In this document: positions 1 to 7,095 of the stretch, piece by piece
Layout of the letters: each line of letters starts with the position of its first letter
Position numbering within the stretch: position 1 is the stretch's first letter
Assembly (NCBI GenBank): GCA_946006915.1
Contig: CAMFZK010000007.1
Span: 1 to 16,636, forward strand
Direction of reading: 5' to 3'
From: an uncultured Clostridia bacterium
GTDB taxonomy: Bacteria > Bacillota > Clostridia > Oscillospirales > Acutalibacteraceae
Length of the DNA: 16,636 nucleotides
Position numbers and translations under genes: made by a program
Notes under the pieces: generated by a model
Seen by the model: the letters and a program-made list of their open reading frames with translations, nothing else
Told to the model about the DNA's origin: nothing
Database searches by the model: none

Positions 1-23
1 CAAGCGGAGTTATGTGTTTTTCG

Positions 24-51
24 GTGCGTGACTTCGGTTGCGCACTTTTTT
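24..51 (+). terminator. Intrinsic terminator (or attenuator) with TTCG tetraloop
   Basis: Bases 24-32 pair with 37-45 (9 bp, two of them G-T) around a TTCG loop closed by C-G, followed by six T (46-51). It probably ends a gene upstream of the window. It lies only 6 bases before the AAGGAG ribosome site (58-63) of the next gene, so it may instead act as an attenuator for that gene. Confidence 0.85.
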
Positions 52-70
52 AATTTTAAGGAGTTTTTAT

Positions 71-469
71 ATGGAAACAATAAACCAAAGGGTGAAAAAA
101 TACAGAAAAGAATTGTTTTTAAGTCAGGCGGACGTTGCAGGAATGCTTGGTATGAAAACCAGTACATATTCACAAATGGAGCGAATGGGCAACATAACCT
201 GCGAAACACTTTTAAAATTGGCCGAAATATTTAAAGTAGATGCGTTAAAACTTTTGTACGGCGAAGATATGCCGAAAAAGGAAATAAAAGATATTAAAGA
301 ATTTAAAGCGGATATTGACGGGGTGGGAATGATTGTAGCACAGGACGTTTACGAAAAATTTGCCGTTATTGCCATGCGTAATTTATCCCAACCGTTAAAA
401 CAGGAAGTTTATGAATTTATTTTAGATGAACTGAAAAACGTAAAGGAATTTAAACTGTATAACAAATAA
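71..469 (+). CDS. XRE-family helix-turn-helix transcriptional regulator
   Basis: A 132-residue DNA-binding protein. Residues about 6-60 form a lambda-Cro/XRE helix-turn-helix: the recognition region reads LSQADVAGMLGMKTSTYSQM, followed by the family-typical stretch around TLLKLAEIFKVD. The rest (about 70-132) is charged and helical, without a recognised domain; it may mediate dimerisation. The start at 71 is chosen because AAGGAG at 58-63 lies 7 bases upstream; an earlier in-frame ATG (38) falls inside the terminator hairpin and has no ribosome site. No promoter is visible between the hairpin and the ATG, so transcription must enter from upstream, through or past the hairpin. It precedes an AbrB-family gene on the same strand. 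The target is unknown. Family assignment is secure, specific function is not. Confidence 0.85.
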   Translation: METINQRVKKYRKELFLSQADVAGMLGMKTSTYSQMERMGNITCETLLKLAEIFKVDALKLLYGEDMPKKEIKDIKEFKADIDGVGMIVAQDVYEKFAVIAMRNLSQPLKQEVYEFILDELKNVKEFKLYNK

Positions 470-500
470 GTTGCAATAAAACCGCTAAAAAACCTTTCTG

Positions 501-529
501 TTGACATTTTATGGTATTTATTGTATAAT
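501..529 (+). promoter_or_regulatory. Sigma-A type promoter for the AbrB-family gene
   Basis: TTGACA at 501-506 and TATAAT at 524-529 with a 17-base spacer: a perfect consensus. The expected transcription start (about 536) is only some 12 bases before the ATG at 548, so the leader would consist of little more than the ribosome site. Confidence 0.85.
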
Positions 530-547
530 GCAAAAAGAGGTGATTTT

Positions 548-805
548 ATGAAACCGACAGGAGTAATAAGACCGGTAGATAAAATGGGCAGGGTTGTAAT
601 ACCCAAAGAAATTCGTGAGCGTTTGAAGATTGAAAACGATAAGGACTCTTTTGAAATTTATACCGATGATGACTTGGTGGTTTTAAAGAAATATCAGCCG
701 AATTGCGTTTTTTGCCATTCGCTTGCCGATAGTGTGCCTTATATGGGTTACACCGTTTGCAACGAGTGTATTGAAAAACTTAACAAAGCCAAAGAAAATG
801 CTTGA
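548..805 (+). CDS. AbrB/SpoVT-family transcriptional regulator with Cys4 tail
   Basis: An 85-residue protein. Residues 1-50 are a swapped-hairpin AbrB DNA-binding domain with the hallmark GRVVIPKEIRERL (14-26) and the EIYTDDDLVVLKKY strand pair. Residues 53-74 carry two Cys-x-x-Cys pairs (C53/C56 and C71/C74), a likely zinc-binding knuckle often seen in clostridial AbrB relatives and absent from B. subtilis AbrB. The family controls transition-state and sporulation genes by binding DNA as a dimer or tetramer; the targets here are unknown. The start at 548 follows AGAGGTG (535-541); an upstream in-frame TTG (521) lies within the promoter and cannot be used from that transcript. The stop codon overlaps the -35 box of the next promoter and no terminator separates them, so its transcripts should run into the T-box leader. 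Confidence 0.9.
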   Translation: MKPTGVIRPVDKMGRVVIPKEIRERLKIENDKDSFEIYTDDDLVVLKKYQPNCVFCHSLADSVPYMGYTVCNECIEKLNKAKENA

Positions 806-830
806 CAAAGCGTTTTTTAGGTGGTATAAT
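802..830 (+). promoter_or_regulatory. Sigma-A type promoter for the T-box operon
   Basis: TTGACA at 802-807, 17-base spacer, TATAAT at 825-830: a perfect consensus, overlapping the TGA stop (803-805) of the AbrB-family gene. Expected start about 837, just before the T-box Stem I. Confidence 0.85.
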
Positions 831-837
831 CCTTTTA

Positions 838-1110
838 TATTTTGAAATGCGATGAAGGAATTATTGCTTTTTCCGATTGTTAAGAGAGTCGGCGGTTGGT
901 GCAAGTCCGATACATAGGTTTAAGTTAAGTCTCATTCCCGAGCAGAACGGCAGAACTTTCAGTAAGCCGTTACGGCATGCACCGTTATCATAGCAAAGGA
1001 CTTGTTGGAGTCTTCAAAGCGGCCGTGTTATACGGCAAGCAGGGTGGTACCGCGAATTTGTAATTCGTCCCTGAGATTGCGTTATGCAATCTCGGGGTTT
1101 TATTTTTTTA
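838..1110 (+). ncRNA. T-box riboswitch, predicted leucine (CTC specifier)
   Basis: A tRNA-sensing leader that switches between termination and antitermination. Stem I has GATGA at 851-855, a GGAA/TTCC helix (857-860 with 935-938) and a GA at 940-941 forming the kink-turn. It also has the AG-bulge sequence (882-888) and the conserved distal loop around GGCGGTTGGTGCAAG (891-905). The specifier triplet adjoining that helix, followed by the usual purine (A934), is CTC at 931-933, a leucine codon. The T-box AGGGTGGTACCGCG is at 1041-1054; its TGGT (1045-1048) would pair with the tRNA end A73-CCA, which fits tRNA-Leu and argues against tRNA-Ser. AGGG (1041-1044) can pair with CCCT (1069-1072), the same bases that form the foot of the terminator, so the two folds exclude each other. 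Uncharged tRNA-Leu should therefore allow readthrough. The T-box identity is certain; the leucine assignment is an inference from the alignment of Stem I. Confidence 0.95.
1069..1109 (+). terminator. T-box regulated terminator
   Basis: A 12-bp stem, 1069-1080 with 1086-1097 (one T-G pair), 5-base loop GTTAT, followed by a T-rich tract at 1098-1109. The 5' foot CCCT (1069-1072) is shared with the antiterminator. Confidence 0.92.
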
Positions 1111-1124
1111 TGAGAGGTAGTTTT

Positions 1125-2492
1125 ATGAAAATCGAAATTTTTGACAGAACTTTATGCAGAGATGACCGTACATTTTCTTTTAAAGAGAAAATTGAAATTG
1201 CACGTCAACTTGAAAAACTAAAGGTTGATACGGTTGAAATAGGTGAAATTGATAATATTAAAAGGGACACTCTTTTGGTGCGCACCGTGGCATCATTTGT
1301 AAAAGATGCCGTTTTATCGGTTGCAGGCGGTTTTTCAAAAGAGGGGATAGACAATGCCGTAAATGCACTTAATACGGCAAAAAAGCCCCGTATTCGCATT
1401 GAACTTCCGGTATCTACCGTGGGAATGGAATATACCTGCCACAAAAAAGCACCTAAAATGCTTGAATATATTAAGGAACTTGTTGGTTATGCAAGCGAAA
1501 AATGTTCGGACGTTGAATTTTGTGCGGTAGACGCTACAAGAGCCGAAACCGATTTTTTGAAAGAGGTTATCACTATCGCTTACTCTGCCGGTGCTAAAAT
1601 TGTAACCCTTTGCGATACTGCGGCAGAAATGCTGCCGGACAGTTTCGGTGAATTTATAAAGGAACTTAAAACCGACGGCGAAATCGGCATTATGTGTGAC
1701 AATAAAAACGGTTTGGCAGTAGCCGATGCCGTTATTGCAATTAAAAACGGAGCAAATATTATTAAAACTTCGGTTGGCGGAAGCGATATTCCGCTCCAAA
1801 CATTTGCTTCGGTTATTAAAAACTGCGGTAACAGTTGCAATATTGAAAGCGGTATAAAAATTACCGAATCGGGACGTATTATTAAGCAAATCGGTTGGAT
1901 TACCGACAATGTGAAGAACGAAAAAACCGCCGTTTTAACCGCACAGGAAGAAAACGGTATGGAATTAGACGCAAATGACGACAGCGACACCGTTTTGTCG
2001 GCAGTTATGAAATTGGGCTACGATTTATCCGAAGAGGACAGTGCAAAGGTTTACGAAGAATTTTTGCGTGTTGCCTCCAAAAGAAAGGTAACTTTAACCG
2101 AATTGGACGCTATTGTAGCAACCGTTGCACTTCAGGTTCCGCCCACATACAAGTTGGTGAATTATGTTGTAAACAGCAGTAATGTTATTACTTCTTCGGC
2201 ACAGATTACACTTCAAAAGAACGGTGAAAACTTGCAGGGAATAAGCATTGGTGACGGTCCTATTGATGCGGCTTTTCTGGCGCTTGAACAAATTACAGGC
2301 ACACATTTTGAATTGGACGATTTCCAAATTCACTCTGTAACACAGGGTAAGGAGGCAATGGGTAACGCTCTTGTTAAATTAAGAAAAGAGGGCAAACTTT
2401 ATTCGGGCAACGGTATTTCAACCGATATTATAAGCGCAAGTATTAAGGCATACATAAATGCCGTTAACAAAATAGTATACGAGGAGGCGTAA
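1125..2492 (+). CDS. 2-isopropylmalate synthase (LeuA)-like protein lacking the canonical catalytic residues
   Basis: A 455-residue protein with a DRE-TIM/HMGL-like barrel (about 1-270), a linker region (about 270-335) and a C-terminal LeuA-type dimer/regulatory domain (about 340-455, with GISIGDGPIDAAFLAL and the DIISASIKAYINAVN end). Overall order and length resemble bacterial LeuA without its last insertions. By eye against LeuA, the key sites are altered. The N-terminal TLRDGEQ is TLCRDDRTF (9-17), with the metal-ligand Asp7 kept. The metal-binding HCHND is MCDNK (190-194). The NGxGERAGN loop is GGSDIPLQT (218-226). SHESGIHQDG is QEENGMELDA (274-283). The usual acetyl-CoA/ketoacid condensation is therefore doubtful; it may be a leucine-sensing pseudoenzyme or have a new activity. 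The start at 1125 follows AGAGG at 1113-1117; the longer in-frame reading from 1002 is T-box RNA. It is the first gene of a five-gene operon under a leucine-type T-box. Confidence 0.8.
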   Translation: MKIEIFDRTLCRDDRTFSFKEKIEIARQLEKLKVDTVEIGEIDNIKRDTLLVRTVASFVKDAVLSVAGGFSKEGIDNAVNALNTAKKPRIRIELPVSTVGMEYTCHKKAPKMLEYIKELVGYASEKCSDVEFCAVDATRAETDFLKEVITIAYSAGAKIVTLCDTAAEMLPDSFGEFIKELKTDGEIGIMCDNKNGLAVADAVIAIKNGANIIKTSVGGSDIPLQTFASVIKNCGNSCNIESGIKITESGRIIKQIGWITDNVKNEKTAVLTAQEENGMELDANDDSDTVLSAVMKLGYDLSEEDSAKVYEEFLRVASKRKVTLTELDAIVATVALQVPPTYKLVNYVVNSSNVITSSAQITLQKNGENLQGISIGDGPIDAAFLALEQITGTHFELDDFQIHSVTQGKEAMGNALVKLRKEGKLYSGNGISTDIISASIKAYINAVNKIVYEEA

Positions 2493-2497
2493 GATAG

Positions 2498-4987
2498 ATG
2501 AAACTTTCATTTTCCACAAAAGGTTGGCACGATAACGATTTTGACGGTTTTTGCGATATTGCAAAGGATTTGAAATTTTCGGGAATTGAACTTCATAATA
2601 TCCATAACCGCCTTTTTACCGATAAAGACGGCGCTTTTCACGATTATGCCGCCGCTAAAACTTTAAGAAAACTTTATGAAATGAAACTGCAAATTCCGTG
2701 TATTGATACGGTTTGCAATTTGGCGGATACTGCCGCTAAAGAAGACAGTATAAAGGAAATTAACGCCTGTTTGGAAATTGCGGGTAATTTGCACATTCCT
2801 TATGTAAGGGTAAAGGCATACGGGGACGAAAATTATGACTTTGTTTACGGTATTATTGCCGAAGTTTTGCCCCTTTGCGAGCAAAAGGGAATAGTGCTTT
2901 TAATTGAAACTTCGGGTATTTTTTGCGATACTTCGAAACTTCGTGATATGCTTGATAGTTTCGCCTCGGATAATCTTGCGGCACTTTGGGATATGCATTC
3001 TCCCTATTTTATTAAAAACGAAGACCCCGAAACCACAATTAAAAATTTGGGTGCATATATTAAGCACGTTCATATTAAGGATGCGGTTATGAACGATGAC
3101 GGTATTGAATACTGCATTATCGGTGAGGGTAAACTGCCTATCAGCGAAATGATGTTAGGGCTTCGCTCGGTTAATTTTGACGGGTTTATTTCGCTTGAAT
3201 GGGTTCCCGAATGGTGCGAAGAACTTGACGATATGGAAATCATATTCTCGCAGTTTGTAAACTATATGAAACAGTTTGCGGATACTTCAAAAAGTGATAA
3301 TTCGCTTTATTACAACCGTGCGCACACAGGTAAATATGTTTGGGAAAAGGACCGTCTTATTGATGCCACTTTCTCGCAAGTGCTTGACCGTATGGTAGAA
3401 GAATTTCCCGACCAATACTGTTTTAAATACACAACCCTTGACTATACAAGAACTTACAGCGAATTCCGTGACGATGTTGACACCTTTGCAAGAAGTTTAA
3501 TTGCTTTGGGGGTTAAAGCAGGAACTCACGTTGCCGTTTGGGCATCTAACGTACCGCAATGGTATATTGCGTTTTGGGCAACGGTTAAATTAGGTGCGGT
3601 GCTTGTTACGGTTAATACCGCTTATAAAATTCACGAAGTTGAATATTTGCTCCGCCAGTCGGACACACATACTTTAATTATGACCGAGGGTTCAAAGGAC
3701 TGTAACTACGGCGAAATTATTGCCGAACTCTGTCCCGAACTTGAAACTACAAATCCGGGAACACCTTTGCACGCAAAACGCCTGCCGTTTATGCGTAATG
3801 TAATTACGGTTGGTTTTAAGCAAAAAGGTTGCCTTACCTGGAACGGTGCGGTAGAACGTGCTTCGGAAGTACCGCTTTCGGAAGTACAGCGTATGGCTGC
3901 CGCCGTTGATAAGGACGATGTTTGCAATATGCAGTATACATCGGGTACAACAGGTTTCCCGAAAGGGGTTATGCTTACCCATTACAATGTTGTCAACAAC
4001 GGCAAATATATAGGCGACCGAATGGAACTTTCCACCGCCGACCGTATGATGATTCAAGTACCTATGTTCCATTGTTTCGGTATGGTGCTTTCTATGACGG
4101 CTTCTATGACACACGGCGCTACAATTTGCCCCCTTCCGTATTTTTCGCCCAAATCGGCTTTGGCTTGTATCAATGCCGAAAGAATTACGGCGTTTAACGG
4201 CGTTCCGACAATGTTTATCGCTATGATGTCCCACCCGGATTTTGCCAAAACCGACTTTTCACATATCCGTGTAGGTATAATGGCGGGTGCAAACTGCCCT
4301 GCCGACCTTATGAAACGTGCCACCGTGGATATGAATATGAAAGAAATAGTTTCGGTTTACGGTCAAACCGAGGCATCGCCCGGATGCACAATGAGCAGTT
4401 ATTTTGATTCGCTGGAAGTTAGAACCGAAACGGTAGGCAGTGCTTTCGCTAATGTTGAATGTAAAATTGTAGACCCCGAAACAGGTGAGGACTGCCCCGA
4501 CGGTGTAAACGGCGAATTTGTGGCACGGGGATATAACATTATGAAAGGTTATTACAAAATGCCCAAAGCCACGGCAGAGGCAATTGATAAAGACGGTTGG
4601 CTGCACACAGGCGACCTTGCTTGCAGGGACGAGAGCGGCAACTACCGTATAACAGGCCGTCTTAAAGATATGATAATCCGCGGCGGTGAAAATATTTATC
4701 CCAAAGAAATTGAAGAATTTATTTATACCTGCTCAAAGGTAAGCGACGTTCAGGTAATCGGTGTGCCGGATAAAAACTACGGCGAAGAAATTATGGCACA
4801 AATTATTCTTAAAAAGGGCGAAAGTATGACCGAAGAAGAAATGAAAGAATATATTGCCTCACATATGGCACGCCATAAAGTACCCCGTTACATTGAATTT
4901 GTAGACGCTTTCCCGATGAATGCGGCAGGAAAAATTTTGAAATACAAAATGCGTGAGGACGCCGCAAAGAGGTTGGGCTTAGAATGA
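2498..4987 (+). CDS. Fusion: xylose-isomerase-like TIM barrel plus acyl-CoA synthetase (AMP ligase)
   Basis: An 829-residue cytoplasmic protein. Residues about 1-262 are a sugar phosphate isomerase/epimerase (AP endonuclease 2 superfamily) barrel with the metal-ligand pattern in place: Glu in LLIETSG, Asp/His in LWDMHSP, His in HVHIKD, and Glu in ISLEWVPE. After a short polar linker (about 263-285), residues about 286-829 form a complete FadD/AcsF-type adenylate-forming ligase. It has the P-loop YTSGTTGFPKG (480-490), YGQTEASP, HTGDLA, the hinge GRLKDMIIRGGENIYP and the C-terminal catalytic lysine in NAAGKILKYKMRED. The ligase would convert a carboxylic acid, ATP and CoA to acyl-CoA; the barrel would act on a sugar-like or hydroxy-keto substrate. 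Neither substrate can be read from sequence. AGGAGG at 2482-2487 sets the start, 5 bases after the preceding stop. The reading frame runs through the junction without a break, so the fusion looks real. Confidence 0.88.
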   Translation: MKLSFSTKGWHDNDFDGFCDIAKDLKFSGIELHNIHNRLFTDKDGAFHDYAAAKTLRKLYEMKLQIPCIDTVCNLADTAAKEDSIKEINACLEIAGNLHIPYVRVKAYGDENYDFVYGIIAEVLPLCEQKGIVLLIETSGIFCDTSKLRDMLDSFASDNLAALWDMHSPYFIKNEDPETTIKNLGAYIKHVHIKDAVMNDDGIEYCIIGEGKLPISEMMLGLRSVNFDGFISLEWVPEWCEELDDMEIIFSQFVNYMKQFADTSKSDNSLYYNRAHTGKYVWEKDRLIDATFSQVLDRMVEEFPDQYCFKYTTLDYTRTYSEFRDDVDTFARSLIALGVKAGTHVAVWASNVPQWYIAFWATVKLGAVLVTVNTAYKIHEVEYLLRQSDTHTLIMTEGSKDCNYGEIIAELCPELETTNPGTPLHAKRLPFMRNVITVGFKQKGCLTWNGAVERASEVPLSEVQRMAAAVDKDDVCNMQYTSGTTGFPKGVMLTHYNVVNNGKYIGDRMELSTADRMMIQVPMFHCFGMVLSMTASMTHGATICPLPYFSPKSALACINAERITAFNGVPTMFIAMMSHPDFAKTDFSHIRVGIMAGANCPADLMKRATVDMNMKEIVSVYGQTEASPGCTMSSYFDSLEVRTETVGSAFANVECKIVDPETGEDCPDGVNGEFVARGYNIMKGYYKMPKATAEAIDKDGWLHTGDLACRDESGNYRITGRLKDMIIRGGENIYPKEIEEFIYTCSKVSDVQVIGVPDKNYGEEIMAQIILKKGESMTEEEMKEYIASHMARHKVPRYIEFVDAFPMNAAGKILKYKMREDAAKRLGLE

Positions 4988-5799
4988 TAAACAATATTTT
5001 TACTATTGACGCACACTGCCATATATATCCCGAAAAAATCGTTGACCGTGCCGTTGCAGGAACCGATAATTTTTACGGTGTAAAATCCTCTTGCCGAGGT
5101 ACGGTGGCAAACCTGATGGAGGAGGGTTTGGCTGCGGGGATTGACCATTTTATTGTTCAGTCGGTTGCTACTACTCCGAAACAGGTTAGAAGTATCAACG
5201 ATTTTATAGCAAAAGAAGTTGAAAATTCACATGGTATTATGACCGGAATAGGAACACTTCACCCCGACAGCGAGGATATTAAAGGGGATATTAAACACCT
5301 TACGGAATTGGGCCTGCACGGGGTTAAACTTCATCCCGATATTCAAAAATTTAAAATAGACGATTACCGTTGCCTTAAAATTTACGAACTTTGCGAAGAG
5401 CAAAATATCCCCATTTTAATGCACACGGGGGACAGTAGGTACGATTTTTCCAACCCTAACCGACTTTTGCCGATTTTGGAAATTTATACTTCGCTTACCA
5501 TTGTGGGCGCTCATTTGGGCGGGTATTCAATTTGGGAAGAAGCCACCGAACAACTTAACAGTTTGCCTAATTTTTATGTAGACTGTTCTTCCTCTTTTCC
5601 GTTTATCGGAACAAAAAAAGCCAAGGAACTTATAAGAAAATACGGGGCAGAGAAAGTTTTGTTCGGAACAGACTATCCTATGTGGTCGCCAAAAAGGGAA
5701 ATTGAGGCATTTTTATCACTTGGACTTGACGAAAACGAAAATAGGTGTATACTTAATAGTAACGCTAAAAAAGTTTTTAAATTGGAGTGTAACAAATGA
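4984..5799 (+). CDS. Amidohydrolase-2 (ACMSD-like) family metal-dependent hydrolase/decarboxylase
   Basis: A 271-residue TIM-barrel protein of the COG2159 type. Metal-site motifs are complete: DAHCH at the N-terminus (H11, H13), KLHPD (115-119), LMHTGD with H147, GAHLGG with H177, and FGTDYP with D230 near the C-terminus. Family members hydrolyse lactones or amides or decarboxylate small acids (ACMSD, resorcylate decarboxylases); the substrate here is unknown. Its ATG overlaps the stop of the upstream fusion gene by 4 bases (ATGA), implying translational coupling and a shared pathway or complex. It shares the operon with the LeuA-like and methionine genes. Family placement is strong, reaction is open. 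Confidence 0.88.
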   Translation: MINNIFTIDAHCHIYPEKIVDRAVAGTDNFYGVKSSCRGTVANLMEEGLAAGIDHFIVQSVATTPKQVRSINDFIAKEVENSHGIMTGIGTLHPDSEDIKGDIKHLTELGLHGVKLHPDIQKFKIDDYRCLKIYELCEEQNIPILMHTGDSRYDFSNPNRLLPILEIYTSLTIVGAHLGGYSIWEEATEQLNSLPNFYVDCSSSFPFIGTKKAKELIRKYGAEKVLFGTDYPMWSPKREIEAFLSLGLDENENRCILNSNAKKVFKLECNK

Positions 5800-7079
5800 G
5801 CAATTTTAAAATGGGCACTAAATGTGTGCAGGGCGGTTATACCCCCAAAAACGGCGAACCACGCCAAATACCTATTTATCAAAGCACAACCTTTAAATAT
5901 AACACAAGTGAAGATATGGGAAAACTCTTTGATTTAGAGGCATCGGGTTATTTTTATTCCCGTCTTCAAAACCCAACTTGCGATTTGGTTGCCGCCAAAA
6001 TTTGCGAAATGGAGGGCGGTTCTGCCGCAATGCTCACGTCATCCGGTCAGTCAGCATCTTTCTTTGCTGTTTTCAATATAGCCGGTTGCGGTGACCATAT
6101 TGTTGCTTCTTCCACAATTTACGGCGGAACATATAATCTGTTTGCGGTTACTATGAAACGTATGGGTATTGATTTTACCTTTATTTCCCCCAACTGTTCG
6201 GACGAGGAGTTTGAAGCGGCGTTTAAACCCAACACCAAAGCGGTTTTCGGCGAAACTATTGCAAACCCCGCTTTAAATGTGCTTGACATTGAAAGATTTG
6301 CAAATATGGCACACAAACACGGTGTTCCGCTTATTGTGGATAATACTTTTGCAACACCGATAAACTGCCGTCCTTTCGAGTGGGGTGCGGATATTGTAAC
6401 CCACTCTACCACTAAATATATGGACGGTCACGCAAGTGCGGTAGGCGGTTGTATTGTGGATTCGGGCAGGTTTGACTGGACCCGTTACCCCGATAAATAC
6501 CCCGGACTTTGCACACCCGACGAAAGTTATCACGGTGTAACCTATACCGAGCGTTTCGGAATTGAGGGTGCATATATTACCAAAGCCACCGTTCAACTTA
6601 TGCGTGATTTCGGTTGTTGCCAACAGGCGCAAACGGCTTATGTTTTAAATTTGGGACTTGAAAGTTTACACCTTAGAATTAAAAAACACTGCGAAAATGC
6701 TTTAAAAGTTGCAGAGTTTCTTAAATCGGACGATAGAATTACCTGGGTTAAATATCCCCATCTTGAGGGCGACGAAAACTACGAATTAGCGAAAAAATAT
6801 ATGCCAAACGGCGGTTGCGGTGTTGTAAGTTTCGGTGTTAAGGGCGGAAGAAGCGCAGCCGAAGCGTTTATGAAAGAACTGAAAGTTGCCTCCATTGCAA
6901 CCCACGTGGCAGATGCACGCACCTGTTGTTTGCACCCTGCAAGCGCAACACACCGCCAGATGAATGACGAAGAACTTGCGGCGGCAGGAATTACACCCGA
7001 TTTAATAAGATTTTCTTGCGGTATTGAAGATGCCGAAGATTTAATAAACGACATTAAACAGGCACTCAGTAAAATTTAA
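5796..7079 (+). CDS. metY: O-acetylhomoserine sulfhydrylase (aminocarboxypropyltransferase)
   Basis: A 427-residue PLP enzyme of the Cys/Met metabolism family, at the family's usual length. It would combine O-acetylhomoserine with sulfide (or methanethiol) to give homocysteine (or methionine) in the cytoplasm. Visible motifs are YSRLQNPT (54-61), the SSGQSA cofactor-phosphate region (82-87), the PLP-pyridine Asp in VDNTFATP (D182) and the Schiff-base lysine in THSTTKYMDGHAS (K207). The C-terminal part carries VADARTCCLHPASATHRQM, typical of MetY rather than MetB/MetC. Its ATG overlaps the amidohydrolase stop by 4 bases, and metA follows 16 bases downstream, supplying its substrate. No SAM riboswitch or separate promoter precedes it, so expression should depend on the T-box leader far upstream. 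Confidence 0.93.
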   Translation: MSNFKMGTKCVQGGYTPKNGEPRQIPIYQSTTFKYNTSEDMGKLFDLEASGYFYSRLQNPTCDLVAAKICEMEGGSAAMLTSSGQSASFFAVFNIAGCGDHIVASSTIYGGTYNLFAVTMKRMGIDFTFISPNCSDEEFEAAFKPNTKAVFGETIANPALNVLDIERFANMAHKHGVPLIVDNTFATPINCRPFEWGADIVTHSTTKYMDGHASAVGGCIVDSGRFDWTRYPDKYPGLCTPDESYHGVTYTERFGIEGAYITKATVQLMRDFGCCQQAQTAYVLNLGLESLHLRIKKHCENALKVAEFLKSDDRITWVKYPHLEGDENYELAKKYMPNGGCGVVSFGVKGGRSAAEAFMKELKVASIATHVADARTCCLHPASATHRQMNDEELAAAGITPDLIRFSCGIEDAEDLINDIKQALSKI

Positions 7080-7095
7080 GAAAAGGTAAAACAAA

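Noticed and set aside
521..547. TTG start giving a longer AbrB-family protein
   Set aside because: It lies in the -10 region of the promoter, upstream of the expected transcript start; the ribosome site fits 548.
911..940. Methionine (ATG) or histidine (CAT) specifier in the T-box
   Set aside because: No ATG lies in the specifier loop; CAT would leave a pyrimidine rather than the usual purine after the triplet and use up bases of the GGAA/TTCC helix.
1002..1124. In-frame upstream extension of the LeuA-like gene
   Set aside because: It would translate the T-box antiterminator and terminator; the AGAGG ribosome site points to the ATG at 1125.
1335..1990. Long minus-strand open frames opposite the LeuA-like gene
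   Set aside because: Low-complexity antisense shadows with no ribosome site, promoter or recognisable domain; the plus-strand gene is clearly coding.
3692..4323. Overlapping open frames on both strands within the acyl-CoA synthetase region
   Set aside because: They are shadows of a region coding for a highly conserved ligase core; they show no family motifs.
5740..5800. Possible SAM or methionine riboswitch before metY
   Set aside because: The metY start overlaps the previous stop by 4 bases; there is no leader space and no riboswitch core.
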